Assembly (NCBI GenBank): GCA_903838565.1
Contig: CAILZB010000060.1
Location: 186,001 to 250,000 of the forward strand
From: an uncultured beta proteobacterium
Lineage (GTDB): Bacteria > Pseudomonadota > Gammaproteobacteria > Burkholderiales > Burkholderiaceae_C
Reading direction: 5' to 3'
DNA: 64,000 bases
In this document: in pieces, positions 9,021-17,858 of the stretch
How positions within the stretch are numbered: position 1 is the stretch's first letter
Layout: each line of letters starts with the position of its first letter
Program-made: the position numbers and the translations under genes
The notes under the pieces: generated by a model
Told to the model about the DNA's origin: nothing
The model's input: the letters and a program-made list of their open reading frames with translations, nothing else
The model's database searches: none

Positions 9021-12000
9021 ATGCATTCCCCTGAGCGACTGAACATCGGCCTGTGGTTCGACCCGCGATCGCTGCTGCAGCTCAGCGACGAGGCAACCTA
9101 CCGGCGCGGCATGGCGCTGTACATCGATCAGAAGGTGCTGAGCCTGGAGATCGCACCCCTGGACGACCACTGGCTGCTGCGCGGCGAAGTGCAGGGCAGC
9201 TACCGCGTGCCGTACCAGCTGTCAATCGAGATGGCGATCCTGCCCGACGCTCGCATCGACTACTGGGACAGCGACTGCACCTGCCCGATGGAGAGCCAGT
9301 GCAAGCACGGCGTGGCGCTGATGCTCAAGGCCGCGTACCAGGGGCGCCTGTTGCTGGGCGCGCAAGCCGCCATCGCGCCCGCTGCTGCACGCAGCCCGGA
9401 GCAGATCGAGGCCGAGCGTCAGGCGCTGTGGCAGCGCGCGCAGGAACGATCCAGGCTGGAGGCCGAAGCGCAGCTGCTGCAATGGCTCAAGCTGATCGAT
9501 AAGGCCGACCCTGCGGCCGAGCGGGCCAACCTCCATGGGCACGAGCGGCCCGAGCAATTCATTTACCTGTTGAGCGTGCTGGGCGCGCAGGCCCACCGAC
9601 CGATGCTGCACTTGGCGGCCGTCGTGTCCTACCCCAAGGCCAGCGGCGGCTGGGCCAAACCCAAACTGCTGAAGACGCCGCCCTATCCGGGCCAGGCGAT
9701 CCACGAGCGCGCGAGCGCCGCCGACCACGAAGTGCTGCAGCTGATCCGCGCCATGCCCGACCACCACAGCTACCGCTACAGCACGCAGTTCAGCGCCAGC
9801 GTCGCGCTCGAGGGTCAGGTCGGTCTGATCGCGCTGCAACTGGCGGCCAGCACCGGGCGCTTGTTCGTCAACGACGGCCACGGTGGCCCGGGCGCCGCCG
9901 TGCGCTGGGCCGAACCCCAGGCGCTGCAATGGGAGTGGCAGGAGGTCACGACCGCGAACGCCCTGGAGCCGGGCTGGGCTTTGCGCGCAAAGCTGGCGCG
10001 AAGCCAGGCCACACTCTGCCTGAACCATCCGCCGCTGTACCTGGACGTGGCCCAGGGCCTGTGTGGCCAGGTGCAGGCCGAGGGCGTGCCCGCGGCACAG
10101 CTCGATGCCCTGCTCAGGGCGCCGGCGCTGGCGCCCGCGGCACTGAAGAAGCACCAGGTCGAGCTGCTGCAGCGCCTGGGCTCGGTGCCGATGCCGCCGG
10201 TGCTGGAGACGCTGACCACGCTGCAGGGCATCACGCCCAAGGCCTGCCTGCATCTGACGGCTACGCCAACGCCAGACCTGCCATCGCGGGGCCTGATCCA
10301 GGCGCGGCTGCGCTTCGATTACGCGGGCCACCGCGGCTGGTGGGCGGGTCAGGGAACGAAGGTGCTGATCGATGGGCCCCAGGGCCGGCTGCTGCTGCAG
10401 CGCGACCCGGAGGCCGAGCTCGACGCCATCACGCGGCTGTTTGACTTGGGCCTTCAATCGGCAGACCAGGGGCTGTTTGCCATTCCTGGAAATCAGGCAC
10501 AACACACCTGGCTGCATTGGGCCGACAACGGCTTTTCCGTGCTGCGCGACGCCGGCTTCGAGCTCACGTTGGACGACTCGCTCCAGGGCTGGATCGCGCA
10601 CGCCGACACGCTGCAGGTGGAACTGCAGCCGCAGGGCGAGGACGAGGCCACATCGCCCTGGTTTGAGCTGTCGCTGGGCATGGAGATCAATGGAGAGCGG
10701 CACAACATCCTGCCCTGGCTGCCGGAGCTGATTGCGCAGGCGGCCGGCAGTCCGCTCAATCCTGAGACCGGCCTGCCCGAGCTCGCACCCTTCGTCTACC
10801 TGCGCGACGCCAAAGGCGCAGGCTTCATCCGCCTGCCCACGGATGCGCTCAGGCCCTGGATGGCTGCGCTGCTGGAACTGGTGGGCGAGCGCGAGCACAG
10901 CTTTTCCGCCGACACCCTGAAGCTCTCGCGCCTGGACGCCTTGCGCGCCACGGCGTCGCTGGGCGAAGGCGCTGTGTGGCAGGGCGCGCAAGCGCTGCGT
11001 GCGATCGTGCAGCAGCTCAGCGGCAGCACTGAGTTGCCCGAGGTGCCGGTGCCGGCCAGCGTGCAGGCGAGCCTGCGCCCCTACCAGCAGCAGGGATTGA
11101 ACTGGTTGCAGTTCCTGCGCGCCTCCAGCCTGGACGGCATCCTGGCCGACGACATGGGACTGGGCAAGACGCTGCAGACGCTGGCGCACATCCAGGTGGA
11201 AAAGGACGCGGGCCGATTGACGCAACCGTCGCTGGTCATCGCCCCGGTGAGCCTGATGGGCAACTGGCAGCGCGAAGCCGCGCGCTTCTGCCCGCAGTTG
11301 CGCAGCCTGGTGCTGCACGGCAAGGACCGGCACGAGCTGGCCGACAGCATGCATGAGTACGACCTCGTGATCGCGCCGTACTCGCTGCTGCAGCGCGACC
11401 GCGAGCGCTGGCTGCAGGCGCGCTGGCATCTGGTGGTGCTGGACGAAGCGCAGAACATCAAGAACGCCAGCACACTCGCGGCGCAGGTGGTGGGCCAGCT
11501 GCAGACGCGCCATCGCCTGTGCCTGTCGGGCACGCCCATGGAGAACCATCTGGGCGAGCTCTGGAGCCTGTTCCACTTCCTGATGCCGGGCTTTCTGGGC
11601 AGCCAGGCGCGCTTCAAGCAGCTGTTTCGCAACCCCATCGAGAAGCACGGCGACGCCGAGCGGCTGGCGCAACTGCGCGCCCGCATCACGCCCTTCATGC
11701 TGCGCCGGACCAAGGCACTGGTGGCGTCCGAGTTGCCGCCCAAGATCGAGACCGTGATGCGCGTCGAGCTCTCGGGCAAGCAGGCCGACCTGTACGAAAC
11801 CATTCGCTTAGGCATGGAAAAGACCGTGCGCGAAGCGCTCGACAGCAAGGGCCTGGCGAAGTCGCAGATCACCATCCTGGACGCGCTGCTGAAACTGCGC
11901 CAGGTCTGCTGCGACCCGCAACTGGTGCCGCTGGCTGCAGCGCAAAAGGTCAAGGCTTCGGCCAAGCTGGAACAGCTGATGGAACTGCTGCCCGACATGC

Positions 12001-12476
12001 TGGCCGAAGGCCGGCGCGTCCTGCTGTTCTCGCAGTTCACCAGCATGCTCACGCTGATTGAAGTGGAATTGAAAAAGCGCGGCCTCTCCTGGGTCAAGCT
12101 CACCGGGCAGAGCCAGAAGCGCGACGCGCTCATCGAACGCTTCACCAGCGGCGAAGTACCGCTGTTCCTCATCAGCCTGAAGGCCGGCGGCGTGGGCCTG
12201 AACCTGCCGCAGGCCGACACCGTGATCCACTACGACCCCTGGTGGAACCCGGCGGTGGAGACGCAGGCCACGGACCGCGCGCACCGCATCGGTCAGACGC
12301 AAAGCGTGTGGGTGCTCAAGCTGGTGGCGCAGGGAACGATAGAAGAACGCATACTGGCGCTGCAGGAGCGCAAGGCCGCACTGGCCGACAGCATGTACAG
12401 CGGCGCCGCGGCGCGCAAACAGCCGCTGTTCACCGAGAGCGATCTGGCCGAACTGCTCAAGCCGCTGTCGCAGTAG
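9021..12476 (+). CDS. SWIM zinc-finger SNF2-family DNA-dependent ATPase/helicase
   Basis: Large Swi2/Snf2 motor of 1151 residues. An N-terminal SWIM zinc finger (CTCPMESQCKHG, about residues 85-97) is followed by a long bacterial-type middle region. The SNF2 motor has DDMGLGKT (about 709-716), LDEAQNIKN (about 805-813) and SGTPMENHLGELWSLF. The second RecA lobe carries FSQFTSMLTLIE, SLKAGGVGLNL and ATDRAHRIGQ. All motor motifs look intact. The start at 9021 follows lipA by 35 bases, so it may read through from the lip operon. Bacterial SWIM-SNF2 proteins are HepA/RapA relatives, probably in transcription or repair; the exact role is unknown. Confidence 0.93.
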   Translation: MHSPERLNIGLWFDPRSLLQLSDEATYRRGMALYIDQKVLSLEIAPLDDHWLLRGEVQGSYRVPYQLSIEMAILPDARIDYWDSDCTCPMESQCKHGVALMLKAAYQGRLLLGAQAAIAPAAARSPEQIEAERQALWQRAQERSRLEAEAQLLQWLKLIDKADPAAERANLHGHERPEQFIYLLSVLGAQAHRPMLHLAAVVSYPKASGGWAKPKLLKTPPYPGQAIHERASAADHEVLQLIRAMPDHHSYRYSTQFSASVALEGQVGLIALQLAASTGRLFVNDGHGGPGAAVRWAEPQALQWEWQEVTTANALEPGWALRAKLARSQATLCLNHPPLYLDVAQGLCGQVQAEGVPAAQLDALLRAPALAPAALKKHQVELLQRLGSVPMPPVLETLTTLQGITPKACLHLTATPTPDLPSRGLIQARLRFDYAGHRGWWAGQGTKVLIDGPQGRLLLQRDPEAELDAITRLFDLGLQSADQGLFAIPGNQAQHTWLHWADNGFSVLRDAGFELTLDDSLQGWIAHADTLQVELQPQGEDEATSPWFELSLGMEINGERHNILPWLPELIAQAAGSPLNPETGLPELAPFVYLRDAKGAGFIRLPTDALRPWMAALLELVGEREHSFSADTLKLSRLDALRATASLGEGAVWQGAQALRAIVQQLSGSTELPEVPVPASVQASLRPYQQQGLNWLQFLRASSLDGILADDMGLGKTLQTLAHIQVEKDAGRLTQPSLVIAPVSLMGNWQREAARFCPQLRSLVLHGKDRHELADSMHEYDLVIAPYSLLQRDRERWLQARWHLVVLDEAQNIKNASTLAAQVVGQLQTRHRLCLSGTPMENHLGELWSLFHFLMPGFLGSQARFKQLFRNPIEKHGDAERLAQLRARITPFMLRRTKALVASELPPKIETVMRVELSGKQADLYETIRLGMEKTVREALDSKGLAKSQITILDALLKLRQVCCDPQLVPLAAAQKVKASAKLEQLMELLPDMLAEGRRVLLFSQFTSMLTLIEVELKKRGLSWVKLTGQSQKRDALIERFTSGEVPLFLISLKAGGVGLNLPQADTVIHYDPWWNPAVETQATDRAHRIGQTQSVWVLKLVAQGTIEERILALQERKAALADSMYSGAAARKQPLFTESDLAELLKPLSQ

Positions 12477-12634
12477 CGCTCAGGGTCGGTTGCTGCGCCC
12501 GGCTCGGGCCAATGCATCCGTCGCGGCAAAGCGCCTCCGTCCCATGCGCCGTGCGTCCCGGCTTGCGGGGGAATGCCTCGGGTCGATGGCGGCATCCGGC
12601 CGCCCGTCTCAACCCGTCTGCATAATCGCCCGCT

Positions 12635-13504
12635 ATGCCCACCGCACCCTCCTCTTCTTCATCGCACAGCCGATCGGCCACGCTGCTGGCGCTGGGCGCC
12701 ATCGGCCTTTGGTCCATGTTGGCCTCCTTGAGCGTGTCGCTGGCGCAGGTGCCGCCGTTCCTGCTGACCGGGCTGGCGCTGCTCGCGGGCAGCCTGATCG
12801 CGCTGCCGCTTTCGGGCTTCGACCTGCGCCAGTGGCGCGTGCCGCTGCCCACGCTCGCGCTGGGCGTGTATGGCCTGTTCGGCTACCACTTCCTGTTCTT
12901 CATCGCCCTGCGTTTCGCGCCCGCGGTGCAGGCCAATCTGGTGAACTATCTCTGGCCGCTGCTGATCGTGGTGCTGGCGCCGGTGTTGCTGCGCGGGCTG
13001 CACTTTCGCTGGCTGCATGTGCTCGCGGCATGCATCGGTTTTTCCGGGGCGGCTCTGGCCATCGCGGGCAACCGCGCGCTCGACGCGGGCTTTGCCTGGG
13101 GCTATGTTCCGGCCCTGGGCTCGGCCTTCATCTGGGCCAGCTACTCGCTGCTGACGCAGCGCGTGCCGCACTTCCCGACCGCGGCCATCGGCAGCTTTGC
13201 GCTGGTGTCGGGCCTGCTGTCGCTGCTGTGCCATGGGCTGCTGGAACCCCGCACCGCGTTGAGTGCAAGCGACATGCTGCTGATTGCCGCCCTGGGTCTG
13301 GGGCCGCTGGGAGCGGCGTTCTTTCTCTGGGACGCGGCGCTCAAACGTGGCGACCCCAGGCGCATCGGTCTGCTGAGTTTCCTCACGCCGCTGCTCTCGA
13401 CGCTGCTGCTGCTTTGCCTGCGCCACGAGATGCCGGGCTGGCAGGTGCTTGCAGCCACGGCGCTGATCGTCGGCGCAGCCGCGATCGGCCTGCGCCAGCG
13501 CTGA
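12635..13504 (+). CDS. EamA-type (DMT superfamily) transporter
   Basis: Inner-membrane protein of 289 residues with about ten hydrophobic segments and the two EamA half-repeats (GAIGLWSMLASLSVSL and WGYVPALGSAFIWASYSLLTQR). The aromatic-rich LFGYHFLFFIALRFAPAVQANLVNYLWPLLIVVLAPVLL region is characteristic of one branch of the family, related to YddG-like aromatic amino acid exporters. The substrate cannot be read from sequence. A CATAAT motif lies 8 bases before the ATG. It converges with ptsI; a hairpin spans both stop codons. Confidence 0.88.
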   Translation: MPTAPSSSSSHSRSATLLALGAIGLWSMLASLSVSLAQVPPFLLTGLALLAGSLIALPLSGFDLRQWRVPLPTLALGVYGLFGYHFLFFIALRFAPAVQANLVNYLWPLLIVVLAPVLLRGLHFRWLHVLAACIGFSGAALAIAGNRALDAGFAWGYVPALGSAFIWASYSLLTQRVPHFPTAAIGSFALVSGLLSLLCHGLLEPRTALSASDMLLIAALGLGPLGAAFFLWDAALKRGDPRRIGLLSFLTPLLSTLLLLCLRHEMPGWQVLAATALIVGAAAIGLRQR

Positions 13505-13527
13505 TTTTCACGCCAGCAATCAGCGCT
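13497..13527. terminator. Hairpin spanning the stop codons of the DMT transporter gene and ptsI
   Basis: A perfect 10-base inverted repeat AGCGCTGATT / AATCAGCGCT with an 11-base loop. The left arm contains the transporter TGA (13502-13504) and the right arm contains the ptsI stop (13520-13522 on the minus strand). It is suitable as a shared 3' end structure for convergent transcripts, but without T-runs. Confidence 0.5.
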
Positions 13528-15298
13528 CGGTCATCAGTTCGGCCGGGTATTCGGACGCCATCACCCGTTGTGCCCAGTCGCGCAGTTTGCTGGTGTCGGC
13601 ACGCAACACTTCCTGCTTGACCGCCAGGATCTGCGACGGATGCATGGAAAAGCTGCGCAGACCCAGGCCCAGCAGCAGCCGCGTGAGGCTCACGTCGCCC
13701 GCCATTTCACCGCACACGCTCACGCCCTTGCCCTGGGCCTGGCCCTGGGCGATGGTGTCGGCCACCAGTTGCAGCACCGCGGGGTGCAGCGGGTCATACA
13801 GGTGCGCGACGGATTCGTCGGCGCGGTCGATCGCCAGCGTGTACTGGATCAGGTCGTTGGTGCCGATGGAGAGGAAATCGAAATATTTGAGAAAGATCCT
13901 GAGCGTGAGCGCAGCCGCGGGAATTTCTATCATGGCGCCGAGCTGCACCGGACCGTAGGCCTGGCCGCGTTGATCCAGCTCCGCGCGCGCCTGAGCCAGC
14001 AGCGCCAGCGTCTGGCGAATCTCGCTGGCGTGCGCCAGCATCGGGATCAGCAGCTTCACCTGGCCCTGCGCGGAGGCGCGCAGGATGGCGCGCAGCTGCG
14101 TGAGAAACATCGCCGGGTCAGCCAGACTCCAGCGGATGGCGCGCAGACCCAGCGCCGGATTCAGGTGCGCCTCGTCGCCAAGCCCCTGGTCGTGGCGCGA
14201 CTCGATCTGCTTGTCGGCCCCGACGTCGACGGTGCGGATCGTCACCGGCATGCCCTGCATGCCATGCACCGCACGCACGTAGGCCTGGTATTGCTCCTCT
14301 TCGTCGGGCATGCGGCTCTGCCCCGACTGCGTGCGACCCATGAACAGGAATTCGCTGCGGAACAGGCCCACGCCGACCGCCCCTGCAGCCAGTGCGCCGA
14401 TCGCGTCTTCGGGCATTTCGATGTTCGCCAGCAGTTCCACGCGCTGGCCATCGAGCGTGACCGCGGGCGTGTTGCGCAAGCGCGCCAGCTTGGTGCGCTC
14501 CAGCTCATACTGGCGCTGCTTGAAGCCATATTCGGCCAGGATGATGGGCGAAGGGTCGACGATCACGACCCCGGCCTCGCCGTCGATGATGATCCAGTCG
14601 TCCTGGCGGATGAGCTGGCTGGCCAAACGCGCGCCCACCACCGCCGGGATGTCCAGGCTGCGCGCGACGATGGCGGTGTGCGAGGTCTTGCCGCCGACGT
14701 CGGTGACGAAGCCGGCAAACACGCTTTGCTTGAACTGCAGCATGTCCGCCGGCGACACGTCGTGCGCCACCATGATCAGCGGCACGTCCACGGTGTCGTC
14801 CAGCAGCAGGTCCTGCTGCGTCTTGCGCTTGGGCGTGCTGTGCGCCACCGGCAGCGCCACGCCGCGCATGTGGCGCAGCACGCGCTCCACCACCTGCTCC
14901 AGATCGGCCTTGCGCTCGCGCAGGTACTCGTCCTCCATTTCGTCGAACTGCCGCGCAATCACCTCCAGCTGCGATGTCAGCGCCCACTCGGCGTTGTACA
15001 GCCGGTCGGCAATCCAGTGCTTGATGCCGGAGGTGAGCAGCTCGTCCTGCAGCAGCATCAGGTGCACATCGAGCAGCGCCGTGAGCTCGTGCGGCGCGTC
15101 CTTGGGCATGGCCGTCTGCAGGCGCTGGATCTCGTCCACCACGGCGTTGCGCGCGACGCGCAGCCGCTGGATTTCGGCTTCGATCTGCGACGGTTCAATG
15201 AAGTAGTGCGCCACGTCCACCCGGCTGGACGCCACCAGCACGGCGCGGCCGATGGCGATGCCGCGCGCGACCGGCGAGCCGTGGATGGAGAAGGTCAT
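13520..15298 (-). CDS. ptsI: Phosphoenolpyruvate-protein phosphotransferase (enzyme I)
   Basis: Takes phosphate from PEP and passes it to HPr. It has 592 residues. The active-site histidine is in GGKTSHTAIVARS (around residue 208), followed by the C-terminal PEP-binding barrel with GVGLFRSEFLFMGR, TVDVGADK and the signature DFLSIGTNDLIQYTLAIDR. The cysteine in SVCGEMAGD is the usual catalytic one. It begins 3 bases after ptsH in the operon MFS-EIIA-ptsH-ptsI. No EIIBC sugar permease is visible in the window, pointing to a regulatory PTS. Confidence 0.96.
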   Translation of the reverse strand: MTFSIHGSPVARGIAIGRAVLVASSRVDVAHYFIEPSQIEAEIQRLRVARNAVVDEIQRLQTAMPKDAPHELTALLDVHLMLLQDELLTSGIKHWIADRLYNAEWALTSQLEVIARQFDEMEDEYLRERKADLEQVVERVLRHMRGVALPVAHSTPKRKTQQDLLLDDTVDVPLIMVAHDVSPADMLQFKQSVFAGFVTDVGGKTSHTAIVARSLDIPAVVGARLASQLIRQDDWIIIDGEAGVVIVDPSPIILAEYGFKQRQYELERTKLARLRNTPAVTLDGQRVELLANIEMPEDAIGALAAGAVGVGLFRSEFLFMGRTQSGQSRMPDEEEQYQAYVRAVHGMQGMPVTIRTVDVGADKQIESRHDQGLGDEAHLNPALGLRAIRWSLADPAMFLTQLRAILRASAQGQVKLLIPMLAHASEIRQTLALLAQARAELDQRGQAYGPVQLGAMIEIPAAALTLRIFLKYFDFLSIGTNDLIQYTLAIDRADESVAHLYDPLHPAVLQLVADTIAQGQAQGKGVSVCGEMAGDVSLTRLLLGLGLRSFSMHPSQILAVKQEVLRADTSKLRDWAQRVMASEYPAELMTER

Positions 15299-15301
15299 GC
15301 C

Positions 15302-15571
15302 TTACTCGCCTTCACCGAACTTGTCGGATATCAGGCCGAGCAGCGCCTCCATAGCTTCCTGTTCGCGCTCGCCGCTGGTTTCTATCTCCACGCTGCTGCC
15401 GATACCGGCGGCCAGCATCATCACCCCCATGATGCTCTTGGCGTTGACGCGGCGCTCGCCGCGCGCCATGAACACTTCGCACGGAAAACTACCCGCCAGC
15501 TTGGTCAGCTTGGCCGAGGCGCGGGCGTGCAGGCCGAGCTTATTGCTGATGGTCGTGGTGGTTTTGATCAT
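15302..15571 (-). CDS. ptsH: Phosphocarrier protein HPr
   Basis: An 89-residue phosphocarrier. His15 (GLHARAS) receives phosphate from enzyme I. Ser46 in NAKSIMGVMMLAA is the target of HPr kinase, whose gene is also in the window. Its start lies inside the end of the EIIA(Man)-like gene (32-base overlap) and its stop is 3 bases before ptsI, so the three are translationally linked. Confidence 0.96.
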   Translation of the reverse strand: MIKTTTTISNKLGLHARASAKLTKLAGSFPCEVFMARGERRVNAKSIMGVMMLAAGIGSSVEIETSGEREQEAMEALLGLISDKFGEGE

Positions 15572-15983
15572 GGGGTTTCTTCACCTGGTTTTGGGGTGCG
15601 GTAATGGCCACCTGCATCACGCCCTGGGCGCCGCCGGCGACGGCGCGCGCCACCAGCGCATCCAGCGGCTCGTGGCGATAGGTCAGCACGCGCAGCAGCA
15701 TGGGCAGGTTCAGTCCGGCAATCAGCTTCGAGTTCACACCATCGACCAGCTTTTGCGCGACGTTGCAGGGCGTGGCGCCAAACACATCGGTCAGCACCAG
15801 CGTGTGGCTGGTCCCCAGCTGGGCCATGGCAATGCGCGCGCCGGCCAGACTTTCTTCCGGCGGCACATTGGGCTGCACGTCCAGCGCAAAAACATAGTCG
15901 CCGCAGTCCGGGAACACATGCAGTGCGCTGGCGCGAAACGCCTGCGCCAGCGGTGCGTGGGCGAGAATGAAGATGCCGTTCAT
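15540..15983 (-). CDS. PTS mannose-family IIA component (regulatory)
   Basis: A 147-residue EIIA(Man)-fold protein. His9 in FILAHAPLAQAF is the likely phosphorylation site, and LVLTDVFGATPCN corresponds to the second conserved segment. Stand-alone EIIA(Man) proteins next to ptsHI are typical of the regulatory PTS of beta- and alphaproteobacteria. The start overlaps the MFS stop by 4 bases (ATGA) and its end overlaps ptsH. The C-terminal tail (KPHDQNHHDHQQ) is histidine-rich and may be extra. Confidence 0.92.
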   Translation of the reverse strand: MNGIFILAHAPLAQAFRASALHVFPDCGDYVFALDVQPNVPPEESLAGARIAMAQLGTSHTLVLTDVFGATPCNVAQKLVDGVNSKLIAGLNLPMLLRVLTYRHEPLDALVARAVAGGAQGVMQVAITAPQNQVKKPHDQNHHDHQQ

Positions 15984-17215
15984 AGCCCCTGATTATGCGG
16001 TTTCGCCAGCAGGAACCAGGCATACGACGCGATGCAGGTCAGCAAAAAAATGCCCAGGGCGCCCTGATACGCGGCGACCTCGCCCAGGCCCAGGCGCTTG
16101 AAGCCGTCCACCGTCAGGCCCACGCCCCACTGCACGACAAACACGCCGGCGAACAGCACCAGGTTGAAAGCGGACAGCGCGCGCCCGGCCAGCGCGGCCG
16201 GAAACGCCATGGCCACGGCCGGTTGTGCCAGGGAGACAAAGGTCGAGCCCATGCAATACAGCGCCCAGACCGCGGCACTCGCAGGGCCCAGGCCCGTGCC
16301 GCCAAGGATCAGCCAGGCCAGGAAGATGAAACTCAGCGGCAGGCCCCAGGCCATGAGTCGATCGGCGTGCAGGCCGCGTCGCGCCAGCACCGGGTTGACC
16401 CAGCCCCAGAGCGAAAAACTGCACAGCATCGTGACGTTGATCCAGAACATCCCGGTGGCAGCCTGCAGCGGCGAGTAATGCGCCACCTTCACCATCCAGG
16501 GCGACGCCCACAGCGTCTGCATCGCGATCAGTCCGCCGTAGTTGAAAAAACCCAGCGGCGCCAGACGGCGAAAGTAGGGGTGGCGCCAGACCTCGACATA
16601 GCTGCCGAGCAGACCTGCGCTGGCATGAGCCCCGGTCGCCAGGGAATTCCAGCGCGGCACCGACCAGGCGATCAGCAGCATCGCCAGACCGACGCAGGCG
16701 GCCAGCCCCCAGAAGATCGGGCGCCAGCCCAGCAGCGGCATGAGCCACTGCACCGGCAGCGTGGACGCCACCATGCCCATCGATCCGCTCATCAGCATCC
16801 AGGAGTTGGCGCGCAGCTGGATGGCGGGCTCCAGCCAGCGGCGGTAGGCGGTCAGAGGCGCCATCAGGCAGGCGCTCACGCCAGCGCCGCACAGCAGGCG
16901 CGCCGCCAGCAGCGCCGGGAAACTGGTGGCAGCGGAAAAAGCCAGGCAGCCCGCGACGGCCAGCGCCAGAAATGCCAGCAGCACCTGCTTCGGGCCATGC
17001 CGGTCGAGCCAACGCCCCAGCGGCAACTGCATCGCCGCAAAGCCCAGAAAATAGCCTCCGGCGAGTAACCCCAGGTCGCCCGCGCTGAGCGAAAACTCCT
17101 GCGTCAGCGTGGGCGAGAGCGTGGCCGTGATGGCGCGCACCAGTGCCGACAGGAAGTAGGCAAAGGCGAAGGCCAGAAACACCACTACGGCGGTGCGGCG
17201 CGGCAATACCTGCAT
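15980..17215 (-). CDS. MFS transporter
   Basis: Major facilitator protein of 411 residues with about 12 transmembrane segments. The loop-2 signature appears as GRWLDRHGPKQVLL after a GGYFLGFAAMQLPLG segment. The closest visible resemblance is to the CynX/NIMT and NNP-like 12-TM families, but the substrate is undetermined. It overlaps the EIIA(Man) start by 4 bases, so it is the first gene of the PTS operon here. It starts 42 bases after the stop of the cytochrome c' gene on the same strand. Confidence 0.85.
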   Translation of the reverse strand: MQVLPRRTAVVVFLAFAFAYFLSALVRAITATLSPTLTQEFSLSAGDLGLLAGGYFLGFAAMQLPLGRWLDRHGPKQVLLAFLALAVAGCLAFSAATSFPALLAARLLCGAGVSACLMAPLTAYRRWLEPAIQLRANSWMLMSGSMGMVASTLPVQWLMPLLGWRPIFWGLAACVGLAMLLIAWSVPRWNSLATGAHASAGLLGSYVEVWRHPYFRRLAPLGFFNYGGLIAMQTLWASPWMVKVAHYSPLQAATGMFWINVTMLCSFSLWGWVNPVLARRGLHADRLMAWGLPLSFIFLAWLILGGTGLGPASAAVWALYCMGSTFVSLAQPAVAMAFPAALAGRALSAFNLVLFAGVFVVQWGVGLTVDGFKRLGLGEVAAYQGALGIFLLTCIASYAWFLLAKPHNQGL

Positions 17216-17257
17216 GAAGGGGCGATCAGCAACCGCCGCCCCGCAGACCGTTCAAGA

Positions 17258-17713
17258 TCACTTGGCCTTGAAGCTGTCGTGGCAGTTCTTGCAGGCGCCG
17301 CCCGTGGGTCCGAAAGCGGCCTTCAGGCTGTCCAGGTTGCCGGCCTTGGCAGCGGTGCTGAGCTTGGCCGTCTCTGCCATCAACTTCTCCGAGGCCTCCT
17401 TGAACTTGGCGGGCTGCGACCAGACTTCGGGCAAGGCCTTGGTGTTGCCCGCCTTGTCCGAGCCTTCAACAAACCCGGCCCACGGCAGCTTGGACATGTA
17501 TTCCACGATGGCAGCACTGTCGGCTGCCTGCTTGGCATCGAACGGGGCTTTGCCATTGGCCATGGCGCCGAGGCGGCCGAAGTGCGTGGCCATCACGGTC
17601 AATGCGCTCTGGCGGTATTTGACGGCGTCTTCCGGTTTGGCAAACTGGGCCAGGGCGGGGGTGCTCAGGGCGGCGACCGATGCGGTCAGTACAAATGCGG
17701 CAATGGCTTTCAT
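17258..17713 (-). CDS. Cytochrome c' / c-556 (class II c-type cytochrome)
   Basis: Periplasmic four-helix cytochrome of 151 residues. It starts MKAIAAFVLTASVAALSTPALAQ, a Sec signal peptide with cleavage near AQ-F. The haem motif CKNCH is at 141-145, at the C-terminus as in class II cytochromes. The internal QSALTVMATHFGRLGAM helix fits the family. The ATG at 17713 has an AAGGA Shine-Dalgarno. It is divergent from a cytochrome b561 gene, a common pairing that suggests a shared electron-transfer role. Two hairpins lie in its presumed leader. Confidence 0.94.
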   Translation of the reverse strand: MKAIAAFVLTASVAALSTPALAQFAKPEDAVKYRQSALTVMATHFGRLGAMANGKAPFDAKQAADSAAIVEYMSKLPWAGFVEGSDKAGNTKALPEVWSQPAKFKEASEKLMAETAKLSTAAKAGNLDSLKAAFGPTGGACKNCHDSFKAK

Positions 17714-17750
17714 GGAATATCCTTGGCGGGTTGATTCGAGAATGTCGAGT

Positions 17751-17783
17751 GAGCGAGCGCAGCGCGCTCGCTTCCGGCGGAAG
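17751..17783. promoter_or_regulatory. Twin hairpins in the cytochrome c'/b561 intergenic region
   Basis: A perfect 9-base stem with 3-base loop (AGCGAGCGC-AGC-GCGCTCGCT, 17752-17772) abuts a 5-base stem (CTTCC-GGC-GGAAG, 17771-17783). They lie 38-70 bases upstream of the cytochrome c' ATG, probably within its 5' leader, and 76 bases or more before the b561 start. They could be an attenuator, an mRNA-stability element or a repeat remnant. Confidence 0.5.
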
Positions 17784-17858
17784 TGTAATGGCATAAAAAT
17801 AGTTTTGCAGACGCGCCTGAATTCGGGCGCGCCGGCATGGATGAAGAACGGGGAATTC

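Noticed and set aside
9222-11672. 816-codon minus-strand frame antisense to the SNF2 helicase gene
   Set aside because: Amino acid composition is typical of a shadow frame. The plus-strand gene has all helicase motifs.
13568-15604. 678-codon plus-strand frame antisense to ptsI and ptsH
   Set aside because: His/Arg/Gln-rich shadow of ptsI. The minus strand has complete enzyme I and HPr motifs.
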